Source: Undaria pinnatifida (Eukaryota; Sar; Phaeophyceae; Laminariales; Alariaceae). Taken from it: a DNA stretch of 64,000 nucleotides. The notes below the pieces were generated by a model, which did no database searches, was not told the DNA's origin, and saw only the letters and a list, made by a program, of their open reading frames with translations. Within the stretch, counting starts at the first letter, position 1; every line of letters starts with the position of its first letter. This document shows positions 45,238 to 56,418 of the stretch, one piece after another. Location of the stretch: positions 1,939,501 through 2,003,500 of the forward strand of contig JABAKD010000001.1 in assembly GCA_012845835.1 (NCBI GenBank). The letters run 5' to 3'. The translations under genes were made by a program, and so were the position numbers.

Positions 45238-46139
45238 TAGTGGTGTCACCGTCGAAAACTCTCTGATCATCCACGACCTGACGTTCTCGGTGTCTCACCG
45301 CACACACAGCGTCAACGCCGACACCGATTTCGAACAAGCGCCCCCTGTATCCGTGGATCGCGCGTTACGAGACTTCATTTGGCGCATTCTGTACTTGCTC
45401 CGACAATTCGGGCCGCGTGCACGTATCGTGTCAAGTAAGATAGATGTCACGGAGGCGTTCCGTCAGGTCAGTGTGCAGTGAGGTGGGGCGCCCGTGTATG
45501 GATACAGTTTTCACGAGTGGGTCGTGGTCGACGGTAGGTTAAGGTTTGGGTGGCGTAGTTCTCCGGGGTTCTTTTTGTTTGTTTTCGGCAGCCCTTGAAC
45601 ATTCTCATCGACACACGTCATACTACGACTCCGTATTGATGGTACAAGGGCGTGCCACGACGCAGCATGTCGCGGTCACCCCGCCGAGAGCAGTTGATCC
45701 ACCGCCCGCGTTGCCTCCTAATTGTCGCGTCCCCCTTGAACATGGAGGGGGGAGGAGTACCGAATATTTCGTACGATACTACGTAGATGACGGCATTTTG
45801 GTCGAGGCACAATGGTGGCCCAATGGTCGGCGCTGCCGACACGCGTCCGCACCTCTAGCGTCGGATCGTTGCCGGCTCTTTGGGGAGAGATCCGCTGGGG
45901 ACCCCATCCTGTTGTTCCCTCATAGGATTTCGCAGTGGGATACCGGGTTGTGCGTGCTTGGATGGGACATCGACACGGTGGCAATGACAATTTCCGTTCC
46001 CCGCGCAAAGCTGGAGCGACTCCGCGATACGCTTAGCAAGTGGCCCTCGGACCGCGAACTTGCGTCCGAGAAAGAGTTGCGCTCTCTGACCGGTCTGACC
46101 GGTCGGCTGCTTCACCTGTGTGAGGTAGAGTGCGGGTAG
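45225..46139 (+). pseudogene. Reverse transcriptase domain of the tyrosine-recombinase element
   Basis: Motifs appear in RT order: SSKIDVTEAFRQVSV (45433-45477), then after a stop at 45480 RFGWRSSPGFF(C)LFSAALEHSH. The catalytic VRYYVDDGILVE is at about 45770-45805, followed by LCVLGWDIDT and SLTGLTGRLLHLCEVE. RFGWRSSPGF and YVDD in this spacing are typical of DIRS-order elements. An insertion of about 50 residues before YVDD and at least two frame breaks are present. Confidence 0.85.
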
Positions 46140-46950
46140 GAAAATATTTTGTTCGACGTATGCTTACCACCGTAGGGCTGCATCGCCTCCGCGCATGGAA
46201 CGCAAAGTTCCACGTAGCGCACACGACCCCCGCATCGTCCCCACGAATCCGTTTGGGTCCTGTGTTCCACGCAGACGTGTCCCTTTTGCGTCTATTGGTG
46301 ACAGGAGGGTTAGGGTCCCCGGCGGGTCGTTTCTCCGCCCCGTTGTACCGTAACTACACGCACCCGCCCGCGTTTTGCTTGTGGTCGGACGCCTCCGGCG
46401 ACGCCATGGGGGGTTAGGTTTTGAGGCCTGAGCTCGGACTAGGTGTGTGTTGAAGTTTTGACTTAGACGACGACGTGCGCGAGCGGCTGCGGGCAACAAT
46501 CCGGGCCTGAGCTCGGACTAGGTGTGTGTTGGAGTTTTGACTTAGGCGACGACGTGCGCGAGCGGCTGCGGGCAACAATCCGGGACTGGAAGGATCGGTC
46601 GATTAATGTGCTTGAATTGTTGGGTATGGTGGTAACGGCGTTGATATTGGTCACGCAGTCAAAGATACGGCCTAGTTACGCACGGGGTTCCATCTTAATG
46701 CGGGGGCATAACACGTCCTGCGGTCAATGGGTTTCCAAATGCAAGGGGGGAGCGAACCCCGATCCTGGGCGCTCATGCGCCTTTTAAGATGTCTGGAGGT
46801 AGGTAGCGGGTGGTGCTTCGACGCGTTGCACGTTGCCGGGGTTGAGAACACCATCTCTGATGGCCTCTCCGATGGAACCCGGAGGCTATCGACGGTAACT
46901 TCCACGCGTTCCGGCCCGACCTTGGTTGGCACCGGCAGGTACTGGGCATA
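46140..46950 (+). pseudogene. RNase H domain of the tyrosine-recombinase element
   Basis: The motif LWSDASGDAMGG (46378-46415), INVLELLGMV (46600-46629) and a pattern like ILMRG(D/H)NTS match RNase H of this element class. LHVAGVENTISDGLS (in another frame near 46830) follows. A 79-bp tandem duplication at 46425-46582 (unit starts 46425 and 46504) shifts the frame, and a TAG at 46414 interrupts the first acidic motif region. Confidence 0.78.
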
Positions 46951-47999
46951 ATGGACGTCGCGACATGCTCAGGAGTGTTGGTAGCCAGCTCATCCGCCAG
47001 CCGATTGCGCCTTCGTCTCACCGAGGCTACACGTCGGGTTTCCGGTCTTGAGCCGCTTATCGGGCGTTGGTTGGCGAGGCTGACCATTTTGACACGGCAG
47101 TTTCCGATGCAGATAAGGTTCAGGAGTTGCTCGAGTTCATAGCGTGGTGCACATCGGAGGGAAACCAAGCCGGTACTATTGCCGGTAAAAAATCGGCCGT
47201 GTTACATTTCCACCGCATCAACTCACAAATGGAATTGCCCACGTCCTCGTCGCTTATTAAACGCGCATTGAAAGAGGTTGAACGGTTGCACGTCGCTGCA
47301 GGGACTCCAAAAAGATTGCGCCGCCCGATTTCTTGAGACGTTCTCTTAGGAGGACAAGATTTAGCTTCGTTGTGGGGCCTGGGTGGCTGAGTATTGTTTA
47401 CGTCTCTGGCGTTGGGTTTTTGTTTTTGTGGCGAGATCGGACGAAATCTCCGTCTCGGTGACCTGAGTGGTACACCCCGTGCATTGTTTGACAAGGAGAG
47501 ACGTAGGGTTGTACCGGGGAGGGGCAGCGATTTACCTAGTTGCAGTGGCACCGGGCTACTAGCATCGAGGTTCGTTTTCGAGGTCATAAAGGTGACCAGG
47601 CCCAACAGGGGTCGGTTATCGTGCGCACACGCGACGACGGCGGAGGTGCGCTTTTCGGGGTGGGAGAAGCGGCGGTGCCGTCGCTCCCATGATGGAGTTG
47701 CTCTCGGGTTTTCCGACACTGCCGAAAAGCGCCCGCTTGTCGTCGTATCGGTTTGGTAACGGGGTTAGAGTGTGGGGCTACACGGAGGCCCTCGCAGCAC
47801 TTCGCCAGGTGGTAGCGAACGCGGGGGACGGTCCCGGCGAAGTTGGCCTCCACTCATTGCGTATCGGTGCAGCCACTACGCTGGCGGCCGGGGGGAAGTA
47901 TCGCAGACGGTCATCCAGAGGGAAGGTATATGGAAGTCTTCAGAGTCCTCCACGATATGCACCCGCAATAACACAAGGACGCGGATATAGTGTATCGTA
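46951..47999 (+). pseudogene. Tyrosine recombinase of the retrotransposon
   Basis: An N-terminal helical part (AWCTSEGNQAGTIAGKKSAV) is followed by LALGFCFCG near 47410. The C-terminal catalytic motif GLHSLRIGAATTLAAGG has H-x-x-R at 47851-47862. QREGIWKSSES lies near 47930; the expected catalytic Tyr region after it is degraded. The protein would cut and join the circular intermediate in place of an integrase. Stops and frameshifts interrupt it. Confidence 0.8.
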
Positions 48000-48085
48000 A
48001 ACCAGCAGAGGCTGGAAAGTTGGGGAGGCAGCCAGGCCAAGGTGCTGTATGGGGCCGAACACCGCAGTATCAACGCGACCTCGTT

Positions 48086-48310
48086 GGGGTATGTCAATGG
48101 TTTGATATCTCGGTCGCCCGAGACTGAGTATGTTAGAGCCCCGGCCAATCAGCCGGGGGGGGAAGAAACTCTCGGGTTCTGGCAGTACAATTTATAGGAG
48201 ACTAGAAGCAGCGGCCGGTGCCGCGGCTCTCGTGTCACGCCAGCGGAGCCCCCCCCTCCCGGTCGCCGCAGAGAACAACAATAAAAATGACAATTCGAAG
48301 GATATACAAC
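48086..48310 (+). repeat. Split direct repeat B1
   Basis: Starts GGGGTATGTCAATGGTTTG and includes TATGTTAGAGCCCCGGCCA, GGAGACTAGAAGCAGCGGCC and CGCAGAGAACAA. The B2 copy follows at 48691-48917. Confidence 0.88.
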
Positions 48311-48322
48311 AAAGCCATATCT

Positions 48323-48557
48323 TGCTTCGAAACGTCAGTTTGTTCAAAACCGACGAATTAAGATATTTATACGCTACTGGGGGGGTCCACCGATGGATCG
48401 ATGTTTAAGATCGGGTGCAAGGGGAATCGGTGATCACTCTCGAGGCTCACGCGTCTCACATGCGTGGCCCTGCGAGTACAGCAGCGCACACGAGCAGAAC
48501 GACACTCCCCTTGCCAATTGACAGGCCTACAGTAGAAAATAGTCTACTGCTGTGGTT
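48323..48557 (+). repeat. Split direct repeat A2
   Basis: Same order of words as A1 (CTTCGAAACGTCAGTTTG, GGTGATCACTCTCGAGGC, GCGAGTACAGCAGCGCACAC, GTCTACTGCTGTGG). It lies between the two B repeats. Confidence 0.88.
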
Positions 48558-48690
48558 TTTCCCGCCCTCCCGCTCCTTTCTTCTTTCGAAGGTGGGTTGA
48601 AAGGAGAGGCTACACATATTAGGTATTGGCCACACCGTACTTTACTTATAATTGTTTTCTGTGGTGAACTGGTGGCGATGATTCGGCGTT

Positions 48691-48917
48691 GGGGTATGTC
48701 AATGGTTTGCTATCATTGGGGGCCTCGGTTGCCCGAGACTACGTATGTTAGAGCCCCGGCCAGTCGGCCGGGGGGGGGAGCTGGTTATGGCAGTACAATA
48801 GGAGACTAGAAGAAGCGGCCGGTTCCGCGGCTCTCGTGTCACGCTAGCGGAGCCCCCCCGCCTCCCCCCGTCGCCGCAGAGAACAATAAAACAGATAATT
48901 CTCCGAAGGATTTGCTA
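48691..48917 (+). repeat. Split direct repeat B2
   Basis: Direct copy of B1, starting GGGGTATGTCAATGGTTTG and ending near CCGAAGGATTTGCTAC. It closes the element. Confidence 0.88.
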
Positions 48918-49621
48918 CAAAAATAAAGGTTCAGGCACTGCTTCATTCACTCGATTCCCAACGCTGAACGGACGTAACGAGCGCCCCTACCCCAGACGGT
49001 AAGCGTCGGGGTGTCCACGTGAAAGCAGCCGCAGTTTGGGCGAGCCTAGTGCAAGAGTCGGACAGAGAGAAGACAAAGAGAGTGGCGAGCGTGGGTGGGC
49101 CACCTTGCCCGCCCGGCCGCCAAGGGTCCGCTGACATGCGACCCTAGCTGCTGAAATCGGGACACTACCCCTTCAGCGTATAAATAGGACAAGACGTGCG
49201 GGACAAGACATATAGGACAAGACATGTCGGACAAGATGTATAGGACAAGAGGACAATCTCAGGAGCATACCCAGCCGTGGAGATCTGGGGTGCTCCGTGG
49301 TATCGGATCTTCTCGATGGAGTGACAACGTCGTCGAGGTTCCGAGGGACATATTTATGGACACGGTTCCTCGCCCAATACAACTGCACTACTAATAATAC
49401 GACTATTGGTGTGGTGCGTCAAGTGTTCGGTCATGGAAAAAAAGCAAAACAAATCGTTGCGCAGAAAATACACAACATCAGTACTTACTCATGTATTTCA
49501 AGGCGATACGACGCTGGAAAGCGTTTTGTATTTTATCACAACACTGAAGTTTCCAGCCTGGTTGATGGTATTTGGGCAATAATATAGTGCCTGGTACCAG
49601 GTATATTATAAAAAAAAAATT
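48918..49621. other. Spacer with a short tandem repeat
   Basis: 49183-49255 holds five diverged ~16-bp units of ATAGGACAAGACATGT(C/G)GG type. The remainder has no recognised gene; the 49297-49587 frame shows no family features. Confidence 0.6.
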
Positions 49622-51756
49622 CACTCCAGCTGTGGGATCTAAGATTTCAAGAAAGATTCCGTCAAGAAACTCATCTTTGCAAAGCTGTGTGATACTCCGA
49701 TCGCGCGTATTACTGGGTGTGTTTCCTCATTAAGGATATAGGTCGGTAACTCCGCTTGGAACTACACCGCAGCTTGTACACGGGTCAACAGGGTGATGTT
49801 AATCAATCTGTGCGCGGAAACTACAAAATCCGTTTCTGAGAGGGACAAAATCTGACAGCAGTGGAAGGAAAGGCATCATCAGGTAATGTAACAAGTATAT
49901 TCTGTAAGTCGTACAACCGGTGAGGGGAGGGCGGAGATTTTTTAAGGCGGGGGGGGCGGGGGCGGAGTAGTAAAGGGGGGGGGGGGGGGGGGGGACTCAA
50001 TCTGTTCTGCTGCTATAAAATCTTGCAGGGGACAAATCTGACGGTTGTGGGAGGAACGCATCATCAGTTGATCATGTACATCCTGTAAATCGCACAACCG
50101 GCGAGGAGAAGGTGGGGGGGTGTTCGAAAGGCGGGGAGGACAAGGGGGAAGGGGGATGTTTAGCCGGTTCAGATCGCAAATTAAATGTATACCCAGTGGG
50201 AATTACTATATGCATCGTGCTAGGTACAGGCGATGGTGCGGATGGTGAGGAAGGAGGGGGCGTGGGGGAGGAGGGGGGAGCAGATTGGGGCGGTGGGGGG
50301 GAGGGGGGGTGTTGTGTGCGTGTGTGTCAGGGGGAGGGGATGTGGCGATGGTAGCGGGGAACGGAGGTGGACGATAGGAAATATTCTACCTGCGTGTTAC
50401 ATGCAGATGCCCAATATGTCAAAGATAACACATAAAGTGGAAGGGCCATCCCACGATAGGGTTGCAGCAGAAAGTCCCTGAGTCCCTCACATGAGGAACT
50501 CAATATCTCACCCCAAAAATGACTTCGAAGGCTTTCGGTCGCACAACTCGACCAAGCTTCTACGCCTTAGCGCTGAAAAATAATGTACTCGTGAAATTAC
50601 TTCATTGACCGGCAGTTCCTCACACAAGGGACTCAATCGCCCAGGGACCTTTAATCGCAGAAGGTGCAACCCCTACCGTGGGGTGACCGGGAGGTAGCTT
50701 GTTATTACGTGATGTTGGCTTTACTTTCATGCTATCTCTACGAGTAGTGCTTTCTGGTTATCGCATAAGGTAATACGAGTACTACTACAGCGGGTAGTTA
50801 GTAGAACTGTGGTATAAAACGCTTCACGTTTTATGGCTTCGTGGTGAATTATTATACATTGACCGAGCAGTTGTCCGTAAAATAATATATATATTCCCAT
50901 TTATGGGTGCAACCATGTATCACCGTGACGATTATTTTACAGTGACTATACATCCCCCCCCCCCCCCTTGACACACACGTACACAACCGCTCTCCCTCCT
51001 CCCCTCCCCCACCCCCCCAAAGAAAATCAAATCTGCTAGAGCAATAAACACTACCAGAAGGTGATATAACCTCACTACCTTTCCAGCCGTCCATGCCGTT
51101 GCTGCAACCCTCCCTCCCCCCCGTACGCCCCCTCCTTCCTCACCACCCACACCATCGCCTAGACCTAGCCCCATGCGTGTAGGAAGCTCCTACCGGGCAT
51201 TCATTTATACAATCCAAAGCGGTTGATAATCCCCCTTCCCCCTTTCCCTCCCTCCCCCCCCCCCCCTTCAACCTCCCCCCCCCGCTTTCCTCACCGGTTG
51301 TACGATTTATAGGATATACACGATAAACTGATGCGTTCCCCCCACAACCGTTAGATTTGCCCCCTTCAAGGGTTTATAGCTTCTATAAATATTGAGTTGC
51401 CCCCCACCTCTATTACCCCGCCCCCGCCCCCGCCCCCGGCCCCCACGCCTTAAAACAAATCTCCGCCCTCCCCTCACCGTTTGTACGACTTACAGGATAC
51501 ACTTGATAAACCGATGCCTTTCCTTCCACAGCTGTCAGATTTAGTCCCCCTTAGAAACGGGTTCTATAGTTTCCACGCACACATTGATTAACATCACCCT
51601 GTTGACACCGGTACAAGCTACATTGCAGTTCCAAGGGGAGTCACCGACCTATATCCCTAATGAGGACACACACCCAGTAATACGCGCGATCGGAGTATCA
51701 CTCACAGCTTGCAAAGATGAGTTTCGAAGAAATCTTCCGATCTCACAGCTGGAGCG
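49622..51756. mobile_element. Foldback element with ~490-bp compound inverted repeats
   Basis: The left arm (49622-50115) is the inverted counterpart of the right arm (about 51285-51756). The outer ends are CTCCAGCTGTG, followed inward by AAACTCATCTTTGCAAAGC and GATACTCCGATCGCGCG. Each arm holds two tandem versions of a ~90-bp module with TCTGACAG or TCTGACGG, GCATCATCAG and ACAACCGG(T/C)GAGG. Poly-G (left) and poly-C (right) runs sit at matching places. The centre has no transposase. A right-arm copy of the same family is at 60240-60600. Confidence 0.82.
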
Positions 51757-53936
51757 TATTTTTGTTTTGTTAATATACCTTTGCGACTGAAAACGCCAGA
51801 TATGATAGCTACCAGGTATTATGTTGTTCATGTGCTACCATAGAGGTAGCTCTTATTCGTTTATATAGGTTTCTGAAGGGCAGGGCTCCTTAACCCCGAA
51901 TCGTCGGAAATCGATCATTGTTTTTTTGCGTGATTCTCTTTGTGTACCTAGGTCAGCAGTTTGTTTCTTCTCCAAATCTGTTTTTTGGCAAAAGTCTTAA
52001 GCTGCTTAATTTGAGGAACCTCAGAAAAAAAGTGGTGCACACCTATCGTATCACGCGTCTTTAATGCCATCTATACGAGTAGTGCTTTCTGGGTGTCGCA
52101 TAAGATAGTACGAGTACAAAGTTTGGAAAGCATATGTTACTTCGGTTAGCACAGGTGGGAGGCGACCATTCAGACGGTGCGCACGAAACATCCTGCGTAC
52201 TATTAATAGCGTGATAGGTGAGTAGTAGTGTTGTCTACCGCAACTTTATCATATATATACCTGCCTGTAATTCCTTCCACATTAGATTATATACTATAAC
52301 TAATCCTGGATTTTCCATGTCGTCAAAGATGCTGTGGTTTTGTAGATGTCGCGTCCACGTCTGATGCTCGTGTTGGTGGTACTCACCAAAACATACCCTA
52401 GCATGTAGTGGATGATCGCTGAGTGATGTTTCTTTCCTCTATATCACTCCAGGTAGCATCTTCGCAACCGCTTTCTTAAAAATGACGGATGAAAATTCTT
52501 CACAGACCTGACATAGAGGAGACGCGGCCCGGAAATTGCTCAGTATGCCAACGGTCAGGATCAGGGTATCGAGCAGCGCACTAACTAGGTGTTTACTATC
52601 GCTCCTCACTCCACCTAAGACACTACCGGCATGCGTTGGACCCAGTTTGCTGATGCTCAAAACCATTTCCGCGGAGGTGGTGTGGTGGGCGAATACTGTA
52701 ATGGCATGCGCTGCTTTGATTACTCTGCCTCTCGGTCTGTATGGCCTTGCGTTCTCGACAAATCTGCCTTTTTTTGCGATGAGCCGTTTGACGCATTTTG
52801 GTGCATAAATCGATATGTAACCTATATGATGATATTGACGCGGAAGGACCTCAGTTTGGAAAGCACAGGGTATATGGGTTTCATCTTTTGAGTGGATTTC
52901 GTATGCGAACGTATATGTGGCTTCGGTGTGCGAACATTTTTATGATTTGATAACTTTGTGCCTCGGTGGTTGTGGTTACATGTGTATGGTTTGGTTGATT
53001 TTCTAGACTTCGTTGATGTGTTGTTTCATAGTGGTGTTTTCGAATACTTCGTGTTTTACGGTGGTCTTTGTCCATTATATGTGTGTGTTGGCGGGAGGGG
53101 CTTTGTTTCAAGTATTTGCAAAACGTATTTGTTTACGCCGAGAAAACCTTTTCGGAGGGCTAAGAATGAAGGTGCGAGGGCCGTTTGGGAATTTCATCGT
53201 TCCCCCTGGCAGCTTTTGTAAAGTATGGTGGAATGCATAGTTATCCCTGACATAATGCATGCAACAACCATCCTTGACAACTGTGGGTTGTAGCGATATT
53301 ATAATACACCTACAATGCCGTTACTCTTCATAGCTTGACTATATGTGTATACAGTATTTTTCTAAAGCGGTGTGGGTTATATATATATGCTGAGCGAGAC
53401 TAGGATTGAAGCCTTAAATTGAAAGCTTACGAGTAGTTCTTGTACATGTAAAATTAATCTTCTTTGTAAATGCATGGATGTGGACGAAGTGTTTGAAGGT
53501 GTTGCTTCGGATACGGGTTAACAAGGGTTGGGAAAATCAGTGCAATCGCTGGGTTCCGAGATATTGGCGGGTGAAATTTGGTAAGCTGGTATATATGAGA
53601 TTTTCAGTTTTTTGTTACATACTTTAATGGCCAATAGTGGATGATAGGATTGCGTCTAATGTGATTTGAGCATATTACCTGGAGAAATGATATAGGTTGC
53701 TTTTGGGAGTAGTTGACAACTATATTTGAGATTTTTCATGTTCAGTTCAGTGTTGAATCCCTGAAGATGGACAATATGGCGTATATTATTGAGCAGGAAG
53801 TATGACATTTTGGTATTTTTGGGGATAATTGCTGATTGAATTATCAGGAGGCTAACGACGCATTTTCTCAACCTATCCTACTCTTTTATACTAGTGTGCG
53901 GGTATGCAATATTTCCATATTGCATTTTCCACTATC
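51757..53936. other. No gene recognised
   Basis: A module at 52068-52125 (CGAGTAGTGCTTTCTGG...CGCATAAG) repeats one at 50729-50785 inside the foldback element. 52439-52808 is open on both strands (76-residue minus frame, 90-residue plus frame) but matches nothing I know. The rest is AT-rich and featureless. Confidence 0.45.
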
Positions 53937-54425
53937 AGGAGAACTATAGGATTGGGGGACGGCAACGATATATTTCACTACCCAGGGTTAGCCCTGCGTA
54001 ATCGATCTGTGGTGTTCACAAAACATCCCATTGGTGAGGACCAGCTGAGCCAAATCGTTTAATTTACATCCTGCAAACTAGGGCAGCCGGCTGGCTTTTC
54101 GAACATCTGGAGAATTCTGGGATTTGGGGACGGCAACGTTTTGGTACACTACCCATGGTCAGCCCTGCGTAGTTAGTCTATGGCATCCTCAAAACAGTTC
54201 ATTAGTGAGAACCAGCTGATCCAATTGTTTGGCGGTTATATTCTGCAAACTAGGTCTATGGCTTTTCTAACATCTAGAGAATTCTGGAATTTGGAGACGG
54301 CAAAGTTCTGGCGAACTACCCAGGGGCAGCCCTGCGTAATCACTCTATGGCATTCTCATAACAGCCCATTAGAGAGAACCAGCTGAGCCAAATCGTTTCG
54401 TAAATATCCTTCAAGCTAGGTCGAT
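53937..54425 (+). repeat. Three-copy tandem satellite, ~165-bp unit
   Basis: Copies at about 53937-54103, 54104-54275 and 54276-54425 share GGAGACGGCAA or GGGGACGGCAA, CACTACCCA, GCCCTGCGTA, ACCAGCTGA and (C/T)TGCAAACTAGG-like words in the same order. They lie immediately before the LTR element. Confidence 0.88.
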
Positions 54426-54475
54426 GCGCTCGACCCTAATGTGCTCGGCGATTCTCGTTTGATTGCCGTGGACGA

Positions 54476-55336
54476 TGTCAGGATATTTGTAGTGCAAGAA
54501 CGACTCAAAATAGGATATTTGGGTTTTGTACTAATTGGACAGGCGGTTCACGAGGGTACGAAACCGTCAGTACAGGCAGCTTCGACGCCTGTGCTATGAG
54601 AGATAAATTCACTCTGTTTTTGCTCTACCCCAACGTCTGCTCTCAGGGTCGGTCCTAACGATACGTAGAGACAGCAAGTCAGTCTTCGATGAAATTTCGG
54701 CATTTTACCGAAATCTGCGAAGGTTGAATCTTCACGGGTACGAGCCTCAGTTGGCTCGCAAAACCATCGTCCGCCCGGCACATAACCGTTACGACGGCCG
54801 CAGCGCTCGCGGAAGACACCTACGTGGTTATCCCACTCGAGTCGGCCATACTCGTAGGCACGTGTCGCGGCCTTTGGGGAGTGAAATCAATCACCAACTC
54901 GTCGCGCCACAACGCTCAACGCGACAAAAGTCTCAGCTATTGCCGTCAGCATTCGGTCGGCCGCCTCGTTGCGGTCACTTTGTCAACTCGACGACAGGAG
55001 CTCAGAAGCTCACAGCGCCTTCTGCGATCAGCCATGGCCTGCCAATGACCTTGGTAACGACCCTGCTCAATCTCGTGCGCTCGCGAGTGGTGGCACAGCT
55101 CAAGCGTTGCCGCTGCCCGATTCTTTACACCCTTGTACCTACATTATACTTTTTTCCCTAAACAAACTGAAAAACTTAAAGGTGAGTTTTTCCGGGGGTG
55201 AAATTTTTTTATTTTTCCTGAAATAATTTCGGGAAAAACGAAACTTTCGGTGAAAATCGAAATTATACCTTTGTTAGGAACGACCCTCAGCGCTACTGCA
55301 TGATCTACGACTGTAGCGCTGCCAAGTTTCCCGACA
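54476..55336 (+). repeat. 5' LTR interrupted by a nested element
   Basis: Matches 59814-60017 in GTTTGTAGTGCAAGAACGAC-like, CAGGCGG, ACGAAACCGTCAGTA and CACTCTGTTTTTGCTCTACC words. It then resumes after the insertion with GCTACTGCATGATCTAC to GACA. Confidence 0.8.
54645..55287. mobile_element. Nested element with AGGGTCG termini inside the 5' LTR
   Basis: The left end AGGGTCGGTCCTAAC and the reversed right end AGGGTCGTTCCTAAC are inverted copies. The right LTR at 59966-59980 shows the same sequence without the insertion, serving as an empty site. An open frame (54724-55161) inside is unrecognised. The target duplication is unclear. Confidence 0.7.
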
Positions 55337-55340
55337 GGTC

Positions 55341-56280
55341 ATGAGTCAACGTGGTGGCGTGGATTCAGAGTCAAACATGTCCTCCCCCTTCCGGAAAGGG
55401 TATTCTCCGTTCAACGGGGTTCCCAACCAGTACCATGGTCGGATGATATTACAACGATCGTTGATGAACGAGGACGGCCTTGGCAAAGTTATGTCAGGCC
55501 TAGAGACCGCGCCAGCTGCACCAGCGGAGGATGCCACTCAGGTGCTGAGGGCGCAATATGCGAAGGAGAGTCGCCGCTCTGAAGAAAGAACGGTAAGGTT
55601 TTGACTAGAATGCCTCTACCTACAGCTGATTGCCGTGAAGGTTATGCTCGTGTTGCCACTCAAGTCGTACAAGCGCACGTACGCCCCGGTAAGAACAGCG
55701 GAATTTATCGACGGTCGCGGTGCTGCTATGGAAGTTGAGGCCAAATACCGGCTCGATGGTGAATCCCGAATGCAAGAGCTGCATGATCAGCTGGCAAACT
55801 TGCAGGTCACCGAGGCCGAGCAATATGACCCCCTGCCCGAGTAATCCAGGCATGGCGCCGCATTTGCGTCGAGCTGGGAGCTCCTGGTGACACAGTAGTT
55901 CCAGCACGAAAACCACACGCATTTTTCATGGCACTACCTGATACCTGGTAGCCAATATGAATCGTTGAAGACAGTACTACTTTGGGATAGGCAGCGTGAT
56001 AGCACCTCCTCAAGTGTGGAAGATAGTTCGAAGATATTTGAAGATATGGCAGCTCGTGCAACGTCTTACCATGCGACAAAGTCACCGCTAAAGAAGAAAG
56101 TGCAGGACGAGACGCACATTATGCAGGTAGTCGCGAAAGTGCGCTGAATACGGCAGTGTACGAGGGATCTCGCAACCCCTCCCGTGGAAACAACGGTCGA
56201 GATGGAAGAATATATCGCGGAAATAGTACGAGTAATACCAATAGCCCCGCGAGAGGTAACAACAATAACGGCGGTTAAAC
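55341..56280 (+). pseudogene. Gag-like region of the copia element
   Basis: An N-terminal frame starts at Met 55341 (MSQRGGVDSESNMSSPFRKG), stops at 55604, and continues in shifted frames at 55635-55844 (helical, QELHDQLANLQVTEAEQYD) and 55965-56147. An Arg/Gly/Asn-rich tail near 56160-56280 could be the nucleic-acid-binding end. No CCHC knuckle is visible. Confidence 0.55.
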
Positions 56281-56418
56281 GTCGAGGAACATGAACGGCA
56301 TCTTGTCGGAGGATCGCAATTCAAGTACTTGTAGACCGGACGGTGCACGCGAGCGTGTGCACGGCAACCGTGCAGGCCGAGGAAAACAACGGCGTAATCG
56401 CAATCACGGAAAGAACCG

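Larger units (their letters stand above)
41935..48917 (+). mobile_element. Tyrosine-recombinase retrotransposon of DIRS order, PAT/Ngaro-type ends
   Basis: Four repeat blocks frame the coding part in the order A1 (41935-42178), ORFs, B1 (48086-48310), A2 (48323-48557), B2 (48691-48917). A1 and A2 are direct copies, as are B1 and B2. This split-direct-repeat layout belongs to PAT/Ngaro-type elements rather than classic DIRS1, which has inverted ends. Coding parts run gag-like ORF1, RT, RNase H, tyrosine recombinase, all on the plus strand. There is no integrase or protease. Many stops and frameshifts show the copy is dead. Confidence 0.88.
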
